Positions 8,110 through 14,174 of a DNA stretch of 21,050 nt are shown piece by piece. Origin of the DNA: Clostridia bacterium. Lineage in GTDB: Bacteria > Bacillota > Clostridia > Christensenellales > Borkfalkiaceae. The stretch is from the NCBI GenBank assembly GCA_900768525.1, contig CAAGDF010000010.1:1-21050 (forward strand), in the 5' to 3' direction. Each line of letters begins with the position of its first letter. Within the stretch, counting starts at the first letter, position 1. The notes beneath the pieces were generated by a model that saw only the letters and a program-made list of their open reading frames with translations, did no database searches and was not told where the DNA came from. Position numbers and translations under genes: made by a program.

Positions 8110-10200
8110 TTACTTTTTGCAAATTCCGAACAGCAGTTCTCCGTACGTCGGGTACGGATATTTATCCGAGGGCAGCACGGTCTCCGCAAAATCCGCGGCC
8201 GAGCGCAATTTATCCATAGTCGGCACAACAATATCTTTAAAATAGTCGGCTTTATCGGCAAGCGACTTATCGGGCAGGTTGTTGAGTGCGTTTGTCAATT
8301 CCTCCGTTGCTCCGAAAATCTCGGCTTCAAGATTGCTGACTTGCTTTGCGCGAGCCTCTTCAAAAGTGTAGTTAAGCCCCGCTTGTTTTTTAACCGCAAG
8401 CGACGAAGCCAGTTCGGTTGAGAACGCCGAAACGGCGGGCAAAATATCGCGGTTAGCCATTTCTTTCATGGTGGCTGCTTCTATCTTCAGTGTTTTTATA
8501 TAGTTTTCCAAAGCGACGTCGTAGCGAGCCTTGAACTCGGTTTCCGAAAGCACCTTAAAGTCGGTGAACAATTTTCTGTTTTTCTCGGAAAGCATATATT
8601 TCAGGCAATCGGGAGTGGTAGGCAGGTTAAGCAGTCCGCGGCGGGCGGATTCTTTAATCCAGGCGGCGTCGTAACCGTTGCCGTTAAATATAATGCGTTT
8701 ATGCTCGGAAACGGTCTTTTTAATCAGGTCGTGCAGAGAGGCAAAGAAGTCGTCGGCTTTTTCAAGGTAATCGGCGAATTCGGCAAGTTCCTTTGCAACC
8801 GCGGTGTTTATGGTAATGTTCGCTTCTGCGATCGAAGCGGAAGAACCGGGCATACGGAACTCGAACTTGTTGCCGGTAAAGGCGAACGGCGAAGTTCTGT
8901 TGCGGTCGGTGGTGTCTTTGGGGAATTTAGGTATTACATGCACGCCGATTTTCATCTGTACCTTGTCTTTGGGGCAGTAGGCGGTGTCGTTTTCTATCGC
9001 GGTGAGAATATCCGTAAGCTCGTCGCCCAGAAATACCGAAACGATTGCGGGCGGTGCTTCGCTCGCGCCGAGGCGGTGGTCGTTACCCGCCGAAGCGACG
9101 GAAATACGAATCAGATCCTGATATTCGTCCACGGCTTTGATAACCGCCGCGAGGAACAGTAAAAACTGCGCGTTGTCGTAAGGCGTGTCGCCTGGCTCTA
9201 ACAGATTGGTTCCGTCGTCGGTGGAAAGCGACCAGTTATTATGTTTGCCGCTGCCGTTAACGCCGTCAAACGGTTTTTCGTGCAGAAGACATACAAGCCC
9301 GTGCTTTTTCGCCACTTTGCGCATAATTTCCATTGTGAGCTGATTGTGATCGGTCGCCACGTTGGTAGTCGTAAAGATAGGCGCAAGCTCGTGCTGAGAG
9401 GGTGCAACCTCGTTATGCTCGGTCTTTGCAAGTATGCCGAGTTTCCACAGTTCGTCGTTCAGTTCTTTCATAAACGACTGCACTTCCGGCTTGATCGCGC
9501 CGAAATAGTGGTCGTCCATTTCCTGACCTTTGGGCGGCTTTGCGCCGAACAGCGTGCGCCCGGTGAAAATAAGGTCTTTGCGCTTGTCGAACAGTTCTTT
9601 GGGTATCAGAAAATACTCCTGTTCGGGGCCGACCGTTGTTTTAACCGATTTAGCGGTGGTGTTGCCGAACAGTTTCAGAATTCTGAGAGCCTCGCGGTTA
9701 ATCGCCTCCATAGAGCGCAGAAGCGGCGTTTTTTTATCGAGAGCCTCGCCGCCGTACGAGCAGAACGCCGTAGGTATGCACAGCACGCCGTCCTTGATAA
9801 AAGCGAACGAGGTGGGATCCCAAGCCGTGTAACCGCGCGCTTCAAACGTTGCGCGAAGTCCGCCGGACGGAAAACTCGAAGCGTCGGGTTCGCCGCGGAC
9901 CAATTCTTTGCCGGAAAACTCCATAACCACCGAACCTTCATGGTCGGGTGATATAAAGCTGTCGTGTTTTTCGGCGGTAATGCCGGTCATAGGCTGGAAC
10001 CAATGCGTAAAATGCGTCGCGCCGTTTTCCACCGCCCAATCTTTCATAGCGTTGGCGACGATGTTTGCAGTTTCAATGCCGAGGCGTTTGCCGCTTTCGA
10101 TAGCTTGTCTGACTTCTTTGTAAGTATCTTTCGGCAAGCGTTCTTTCATAACCGAATCGTTAAAAACCGCCTGCCCGAAAATGTTGCCTATTGCGCCCAT
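8110..10200 (-). CDS. glnN: Type III glutamine synthetase
   Basis: A 696-residue protein, matching the long GSIII class (about 700 aa) and not the GSI class (about 450 aa). It shows the GSIII block FTHWFQPMTG (64-73) followed by EKHDSF, the central NGSGKHNNW (315-323) that belongs to the ATP and glutamate site, and EFRMPGSSAS, a form of the R-rich active-site segment. It condenses ammonium and glutamate to glutamine using ATP, in the cytosol, and is the main ammonium assimilation step. GGGAGG stands 10-15 bases before the ATG. A consensus promoter and a strong terminator make it monocistronic; no amtB or glnB neighbour is present. Its promoter is back-to-back with that of the ECF sigma operon. 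Confidence 0.97.
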   Translation of the reverse strand: MGAIGNIFGQAVFNDSVMKERLPKDTYKEVRQAIESGKRLGIETANIVANAMKDWAVENGATHFTHWFQPMTGITAEKHDSFISPDHEGSVVMEFSGKELVRGEPDASSFPSGGLRATFEARGYTAWDPTSFAFIKDGVLCIPTAFCSYGGEALDKKTPLLRSMEAINREALRILKLFGNTTAKSVKTTVGPEQEYFLIPKELFDKRKDLIFTGRTLFGAKPPKGQEMDDHYFGAIKPEVQSFMKELNDELWKLGILAKTEHNEVAPSQHELAPIFTTTNVATDHNQLTMEIMRKVAKKHGLVCLLHEKPFDGVNGSGKHNNWSLSTDDGTNLLEPGDTPYDNAQFLLFLAAVIKAVDEYQDLIRISVASAGNDHRLGASEAPPAIVSVFLGDELTDILTAIENDTAYCPKDKVQMKIGVHVIPKFPKDTTDRNRTSPFAFTGNKFEFRMPGSSASIAEANITINTAVAKELAEFADYLEKADDFFASLHDLIKKTVSEHKRIIFNGNGYDAAWIKESARRGLLNLPTTPDCLKYMLSEKNRKLFTDFKVLSETEFKARYDVALENYIKTLKIEAATMKEMANRDILPAVSAFSTELASSLAVKKQAGLNYTFEEARAKQVSNLEAEIFGATEELTNALNNLPDKSLADKADYFKDIVVPTMDKLRSAADFAETVLPSDKYPYPTYGELLFGICKK

Positions 10201-10286
10201 AACCGAAAACCTCCCGAAAAAAGGGTGAAGGACGCCAAAGAAAAATTCTTTAACGCCCCTCTTACCAAAAAATTTTTTACCAGCGA

Positions 10287-10316
10287 ATTATATCGCGGCA
10301 TGGCGAAAAATGTCAA
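10287..10316 (-). promoter_or_regulatory. Promoter of glnN
   Basis: On the minus strand a perfect TTGACA (10311-10316), an 18-bp spacer and a perfect TATAAT (10287-10292) give a leader of about 80 nt. The leader holds A/T-rich palindromes near 10240-10280 but no riboswitch I recognise. Confidence 0.85.
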
Positions 10317-10386
10317 ATATATTAGGGCAAAACAGCAAAAAAACAATCGACTTTTTTTGCGGATTAAATATAATATACATGCAAGC

Positions 10387-10475
10387 GTTCGGCGGCGGAA
10401 AAAAATTTTTTAAAAAAGTGATAATTTCCGCCTTGCCCGATCGTATATATAACGAAAGGATTATATAACGAAGCG
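10387..10475. repeat. Copy 1 of the duplicated 88-89 bp promoter block
   Basis: This block is nearly identical to 13636-13723. Apart from one base near the 5' end and different lengths in the A7T6A6 versus A5T7A6 tract, the only difference is G10443 versus A13691. It contains an 8-bp inverted repeat (GGCGGAAA at 10394-10401, TTTCCGCC at 10425-10432) and an 11-bp direct repeat TATATAACGAA at 10446 and 10462, 16 bp apart. Confidence 0.9.
10419..10447 (+). promoter_or_regulatory. Predicted ECF-sigma promoter of the sigma operon
   Basis: TGATAA (10419-10424), a 17-bp spacer and CGTATA (10442-10447) match, with identical spacing, TGAGAA-17-CGTATA before the lipoprotein gene at 12130. A -10 beginning CGT is common for ECF sigma factors. 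Initiation near 10455 would give a 50-nt leader. Autoregulation is inferred from position and recurrence, not shown. Confidence 0.6.
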
Positions 10476-10504
10476 ATAAATGAACGCCGCGCAACGAAAG
10501 ACTT

Positions 10505-11026
10505 ATGAAGAACCTGAGACTGAAAATTTTGCTTTCCAAGCTGAAAGCGGGTAAAAAAGAATATTTTGACGAATTCTATAATCTGACGATAAGCGCGGTG
10601 TGGTACGTCGTAAAAAAAATCATACCCGAACGCTTTTTTGCCGAAGACATAGTGCAGGAGAGCTACATTGCTTTTCTGAACAATTTGCAAAACGTAAACG
10701 GCGATCCGTTGCCGTATTTGTGCGGCATAGCGAAGAACAGAGCACTCGACGCTATAAAAAAAGACAGCAAAATCGACAAATCGTCCCCGTTTGAAGATCT
10801 TACGCTTTCAATAACGGATAAATACGAAGTCGATTTCCCGCTTTTAGAAGCGTGCAAAAGCAAACTCGACGATGAGGAGTATTTCATTCTCGAACATACC
10901 GTGATTTTCGGTTACACTCGCGTAGCGGTGGCAAAAATGCTGAACAAGCCCGTTCCCACGGTGAACCGAAAGTATAATCAAATTTTAAAGAAAGTGTCAA
11001 TTCTTGCAAAGGAGGTTTACAAATGA
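10505..11026 (+). CDS. ECF-type RNA polymerase sigma factor
   Basis: A 173-residue protein with only the two sigma domains of the ECF class. Region 2 spans about 20-95 with FFAEDIVQESYIAF and the DNA-melting and -10 recognition segment ending YLCGIAKNRALDAIKK. After an acidic linker, region 4 (about 115-170) has the helix-turn-helix GYTRVAVAKMLNKPVPTVNRKYNQIL that reads the -35. It would direct core polymerase to its own promoter class once released from an anti-sigma factor. The start at 10505 has only a weak GAAAG upstream. Its stop overlaps the next start (ATGA, 11023-11026), a typical sigma/anti-sigma coupling. It is too short to be a SigI-type factor even though its partner resembles RsgI. 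Confidence 0.88.
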   Translation: MKNLRLKILLSKLKAGKKEYFDEFYNLTISAVWYVVKKIIPERFFAEDIVQESYIAFLNNLQNVNGDPLPYLCGIAKNRALDAIKKDSKIDKSSPFEDLTLSITDKYEVDFPLLEACKSKLDDEEYFILEHTVIFGYTRVAVAKMLNKPVPTVNRKYNQILKKVSILAKEVYK

Positions 11027-12006
11027 AAGAGGCAAAACGCATAAACGACGAATTGCGCGCCAACGCGCCCGATTTATCTCAAAAAATATCGCGGTCGGTC
11101 GATTGGTCGGTTGTTAAGGCGCAAAACAAACCCGAAAAAAGCCGAAACGGTCAAAGCAAAAAACGCCCGATTTTCGCTCTTGCGGCATGCGCTGCGGCGG
11201 TTGCGATTATTTTGCCACTGTGCATAGTAATGCTCGGCACAGGCGGCGGCGATACGCCCGCTAAGGTTCACGCCGCTTACGACGTACTTATCGACGTAAA
11301 CCCAAATATAGTGTTCACAGTGGACGAAAACGACATAATCACCGCGCAAAGGGGTGCAAACGAAGACGGCATAGTTTTTTTATACCGCAGAAATTACGTC
11401 GGGCAGGACATTCATGCGGCGGCACGGTCGGTTGCGCAGGAATTGCAGCGGCTCGGACTAATCACCAAGGGCAGTATAGTGCGCATATCCGCATATGAGC
11501 ATAGCACGCGCATAATTAAAGACGATATTCAGACCGCGCTCGAAAAGAAAATGGAAGAGGTGTTGAATTCCGATGTAACAATGCTGTTTTTATCCGATGA
11601 CGAACTCGATAAAATCGAAGAGTATTACAAAAATCACACCGTAAAAGCCGACGAAAAACAACTGATTAACGATTTCAAGGAGAGGGTAATCCGCGTCGCG
11701 AAAGAAAAACTCGCCGCCGCCGCCGATCTTTTGCAAACGCTTAAAAAGTATGCGGGGAGCGAAAATATAACGTTATCCGCGGCAGCTGCCGAAAAATTAT
11801 CGGCATTTGTTACAAAATATAAGTTCGAGTGCGAATTCGATATCGGCTCCGGTATCGACGAGGACGATTTTTCCGATTTTTACGAAGAGTTGGAAGAGTT
11901 GTGCGAAGAGCTGGACAAGGATATAAAAGAGATAGAGCAAAATACAGACGACTATTCCGAGATGCTCGAAGACCTTGTAGAACTTGTCAAAGATTGCCTG
12001 TGGTAA
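11023..12006 (+). CDS. RsgI-like membrane anti-sigma factor
   Basis: A 327-residue single-pass protein. The cytoplasmic part (1-48) should bind the sigma factor, one membrane helix spans about 50-71, and the outer part begins with an RsgI-type domain: AAYDVLIDVNPNIVFTVDENDIITA and the helix AAARSVAQELQRLGLI. N93-P94 in DVNPNI corresponds to the Asn-Pro site at which RsgI proteins are reported to self-cleave. The outer C-terminal half (180-327) is helical and very acidic, with EELEELCEELDKDIKEIE suggesting a coiled coil; no carbohydrate-binding module is present. AAAGGAGG at 11008-11015 lies inside the sigma gene, and the ATGA overlap couples translation. It probably holds the sigma factor at the membrane until an envelope signal triggers release. 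The N-terminal domain is not a recognisable zinc-finger (ZAS) type. Confidence 0.75.
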   Translation: MKEAKRINDELRANAPDLSQKISRSVDWSVVKAQNKPEKSRNGQSKKRPIFALAACAAAVAIILPLCIVMLGTGGGDTPAKVHAAYDVLIDVNPNIVFTVDENDIITAQRGANEDGIVFLYRRNYVGQDIHAAARSVAQELQRLGLITKGSIVRISAYEHSTRIIKDDIQTALEKKMEEVLNSDVTMLFLSDDELDKIEEYYKNHTVKADEKQLINDFKERVIRVAKEKLAAAADLLQTLKKYAGSENITLSAAAAEKLSAFVTKYKFECEFDIGSGIDEDDFSDFYEELEELCEELDKDIKEIEQNTDDYSEMLEDLVELVKDCLW

Positions 12007-12063
12007 AAACACAGCGGAAGTAAACGCGTCGGCAAAAAAATCTTTGAAAAAATTTTTTAAAAG

Positions 12064-12092
12064 TGAGAATTTTGCGTGCCGTCGGTCGTATA
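12064..12092 (+). promoter_or_regulatory. Predicted ECF-sigma promoter before the acidic lipoprotein gene
   Basis: TGAGAA (12064-12069), a 17-bp spacer and CGTATA (12087-12092) sit behind an A/T tract like that in the sigma promoter. Outside the -35, -10 and A/T tract the sequence has diverged, which suggests conserved function rather than a recent copy. It would give the lipoprotein extra transcription independent of the upstream genes. Confidence 0.6.
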
Positions 12093-12129
12093 TAAGGCGA
12101 AAGCAAAAAACAATCAAGGAGAAACCACA

Positions 12130-13146
12130 ATGAAAAAGCTATCAAAAATTGCATCTTTAACACTTGCTGCGGCATTAACTTTAAGCGTAGCGGCATGCAC
12201 GAACGGCGGTACGTCGGGCGGCATATCGGGCGGAGGTCGGCAAGACGGCGCTACGAAAATAGAGTTTAAAACCGGCAACGACTTTTTTGCGATGTCCGCC
12301 GCGTCCGGCGTAAGCTTTCTCGATACCGCAGGTAGTGCGAAACGTGCGGGCAGAAGAATGAGAATGCTTAAAAACGGCGAAGAAATGCCTCTTACCCAAG
12401 AACAAACCGAACAGCCCGATCAATCCGAAAGCGGACAGCAACCGTCCGAGGGTGAACTTGCCCGTCCCGCGGAATTTACCGATGAAAACATTGCCGAAAT
12501 AAAGAACTCGCTTACGATGTTTGAGTCCGTTGTCGGCGGCGGCGTATCTTCCACGGTGGAATCGTGCGGCGAAGCGGACGGCGAATATGCCGCTTACGCT
12601 TACAAAATGACGATAACTTTCGGCGGTGAAACGGCGGTTATGTATTATAACGAACTCGACACAAAAACCGAAACGGACGACGACGAAACGGAAACCGAAA
12701 CCACTCTGAGCGGCAAACTTGTATCGGGCGAAAACGAATACGAAGCCAACGGTAAACGCAAAGAAGAAACGTCAGGGGACGAAAAGGAATTCGAACTTGA
12801 ACTTGTCATTAAAAAGAGCGAAAACACATTCGTAAAATTCAGTTACTCGACCGAAACCGAAACGAACGAAAACGAAACCGAATACGAGTGCGAAATTTAC
12901 GAAAACGGCAAAAAGATTCAGGAAACCGAGATTTCTATAGAAGAAGAGGACGGCGAAACCGAAATCAAATTCGAGCTTAAAAACGGCGGCAAAAAAGACG
13001 GCGTAGAATACAAAATCGTTAAGCGCGATGCAACAAGATTCGATATCCGCCGTGAACAAAACAAGAAAAAATCCTACATTCTTGCCGAAAAAACAGCCGA
13101 CGGCTACAAATTCACCTATTCCAACGGCTATTCCGAGACCGTGTAA
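12130..13146 (+). CDS. Acidic lipoprotein of the sigma operon, unknown function
   Basis: A 338-residue protein with a clear lipoprotein signal peptide: MKKLSKIA, a hydrophobic stretch, then the lipobox VAAC with C23 as lipid site. A Gly-rich linker follows, then a Gln/Glu-rich spacer (about 75-115). The rest (about 120-338) is beta-prone and very rich in Glu and Thr, with alternating TETE and NENE runs between short strands such as YAYKMTITFGG and YKFTYSNGY. The start at 12130 is set by AAGGAG at 12117-12122; the upstream in-frame ATG at 12076 lies between the -35 and -10 of the predicted promoter and would mask the signal peptide. I recognise no family. The third place in a sigma/anti-sigma operon and its own copy of the promoter suggest a surface effector or sensor of that response. 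Confidence 0.75.
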   Translation: MKKLSKIASLTLAAALTLSVAACTNGGTSGGISGGGRQDGATKIEFKTGNDFFAMSAASGVSFLDTAGSAKRAGRRMRMLKNGEEMPLTQEQTEQPDQSESGQQPSEGELARPAEFTDENIAEIKNSLTMFESVVGGGVSSTVESCGEADGEYAAYAYKMTITFGGETAVMYYNELDTKTETDDDETETETTLSGKLVSGENEYEANGKRKEETSGDEKEFELELVIKKSENTFVKFSYSTETETNENETEYECEIYENGKKIQETEISIEEEDGETEIKFELKNGGKKDGVEYKIVKRDATRFDIRREQNKKKSYILAEKTADGYKFTYSNGYSETV

Positions 13147-13179
13147 TTGACTTAATAAACAAGAATTAAAAATATAATG

Positions 13180-13240
13180 ATGAAACCAAAAACTCGTCTA
13201 TATGCCGATAATCGACTTATAGGCGGTTTTTTGGTTTCAT
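13180..13240. terminator. Long bidirectional terminator of the sigma operon; repeat family copy
   Basis: Arms 13180-13202 and 13218-13240 pair over 23 positions with one mismatch and two wobbles around a 15-nt loop. The stem contains its own A and T tracts, so transcripts of either strand can terminate. The inner half and loop match the terminator at 6455-6489 almost base for base, while the outer arms are unrelated. Confidence 0.85.
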
Positions 13241-13470
13241 GTGATTTTTCGGCGTAAAAACGGAGCGGTTTATATTCCGGAAAAAGCACCCGAAAAAATT
13301 CAAAAAAGTATTGCTATCGGGATTGACATTCCGGTTTTAATAAAAAATTCGGTTTTGATAACGATATGGTATATTTAATAATGACATAGCATACTTATAC
13401 TTTCAAGTTATGTTTTTGCATGGTTAAACCCTATAATTTGCGCAAAATATCGCATATAAGGTATTTTTTC

Positions 13471-13499
13471 TTGACACTTCATTAAATCCGGGATATAAT
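13471..13499 (+). promoter_or_regulatory. Perfect consensus promoter without an adjacent gene
   Basis: TTGACA (13471-13476), exactly 17 bp, then TATAAT (13494-13499). This is the strongest-looking promoter in the window, yet the next start codon of a credible gene is 14175, about 670 bp away. Initiation would be near 13506. Confidence 0.8.
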
Positions 13500-13505
13500 T
13501 ATACT

Positions 13506-13660
13506 GTTTATAACATAACCGCTTTATCTGTAAATGGTGGGCGGTTAAACGTGCAAAGTTGTATTTTATTGTGGTTAAGCCGCAAAAAACGTCTGCGCCG
13601 TGTTCGGCTGCCGCTTATGTGCGACTATGCGCCGTGTTCGGCGGCGGAAAAATTTTTTTA
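13506..13660 (+). ncRNA. Candidate structured leader or small RNA
   Basis: The transcript expected from the 13471 promoter can form AACCGC (13517-13522) with GCGGTT (13541-13546). Alternatively GCGGTTAA (13541-13548) can pair with TTAAGCCGC (13575-13583). The two pairings exclude each other, as in a switch. Further on are two GCCG-TGTT-CGGC hairpins, and a T7 run at 13653-13659 follows the second after about 10 bases. A GCAAAG after a CC/GG-closed hairpin is faintly like a c-di-GMP-I riboswitch, but the other conserved bases are absent. It matches no RNA family I know. Confidence 0.25.
13594..13642 (+). repeat. 15-bp direct repeat of a GCCG-TGTT-CGGC hairpin
   Basis: TGCGCCGTGTTCGGC occurs at 13594-13608 and 13628-13642. 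Each copy can fold into a short tetraloop hairpin. The second copy runs into the duplicated sigma-promoter block, so the repeat may mark the duplication boundary. Confidence 0.6.
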
Positions 13661-13723
13661 AAAAAGTGATAATTTCCGCCTTGCCCGATCATATATATAA
13701 CGAAAGGATTATATAACGAAGCG
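13636..13723. repeat. Copy 2 of the duplicated promoter block
   Basis: An 88-bp near-identical copy of 10387-10475, same orientation, about 3.25 kb away. It keeps the GGCGGAAA/TTTCCGCC inverted repeat (13643-13650, 13673-13680) and the 11-bp direct repeat. Confidence 0.9.
13667..13695 (+). promoter_or_regulatory. Third ECF-type promoter box, -10 altered
   Basis: TGATAA (13667-13672), 17 bp, then CATATA (13690-13695). The only change against the sigma promoter is G to A in the -10 (CGTATA to CATATA). It points toward the prepilin gene 480 bp downstream. The change could weaken it, alter its sigma specificity or mark a dying copy. Confidence 0.45.
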
Positions 13724-13749
13724 GTATATGTCCGTGCGTTGCTATAATT

Positions 13750-13781
13750 ATATGCGGCTGCTGTTATATGCGGCTGCTGTT
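13750..13781 (+). repeat. 16-bp perfect tandem duplication
   Basis: ATATGCGGCTGCTGTT occurs twice back to back (13750-13765, 13766-13781), and a partial third echo ATG-GC-rich stretch follows. It lies in the predicted long leader of the pilin locus. Confidence 0.85.
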
Positions 13782-13926
13782 ATGTACTGCCGCAAGCGGT
13801 TGAAAGTTAATAAAAAATTATAATAAATCTGCCCGTAACAGGCAACAAAATCCGACAAAAAAAGACATAGTTCGACCAAAAAAGAAAAAAAGGCATGCAT
13901 TATTTTGATAAGAATGTGAAAATTAC

Positions 13927-13955
13927 TTGACAAAAAATATACATGGTAGTACGAT
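13927..13955 (+). promoter_or_regulatory. Probable sigma-A promoter of the pilin locus
   Basis: TTGACA (13927-13932), 17 bp, then TACGAT (13950-13955). The -10 matches four of six positions. Initiation near 13962 would give a leader of about 210 nt before the prepilin start. Confidence 0.6.
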
Positions 13956-14174
13956 AAACTAAAGTAAATCGCCATAAAATTCGTTTTGGGGGCATATTTT
14001 TCACGGTGTGTCAAAGGCACTGCATTGTGCATTGAATGTAGGGCATTACGCGTATGGCGGGCAGTAAGGTTCTATATAAACCGGTAGTAAGTCTTAGTAT
14101 AAAGTGTGCATATATAGTTTTGCACAAGCGATACGCAAGCGGTAAAAGTAAAGAAAAGGACGGAAAGACGAGCA

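Larger units (their letters stand above)
13241..14174. other. 930-bp non-coding stretch before the pilin locus
   Basis: No convincing open frame lies here on either strand. It holds a perfect sigma-A promoter (13471), a possible structured transcript, a 15-bp direct repeat, the second copy of the sigma-promoter block, a 16-bp tandem duplication and a further promoter (13927). The first 220 bp, up to the promoter at 13471, show nothing I can name. The last 200 bp would be a leader of the large prepilin gene and include a TGTGCA/TGCACA hairpin near 14106-14125. Confidence 0.7.

Noticed and set aside
9241..9951. Long plus-strand frame inside the glutamine synthetase gene
   Set aside because: It is antisense to a complete, well-conserved glnN and has no ribosome binding site or family features; several similar antisense frames were ignored for the same reason.
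11023..12006. Cellulosome-regulating RsgI sensor
   Set aside because: No carbohydrate-binding or glycosidase module follows the RsgI-type domain, and the partner is ECF-sized, so only the domain resemblance is claimed.
13506..13600. c-di-GMP class I riboswitch before the pilin genes
   Set aside because: Only GCAAAG and a CC/GG-closed hairpin fit; the GGCAAACC segment and GGGACGCAAAGC are absent. Kept only as an unclassified structured RNA.
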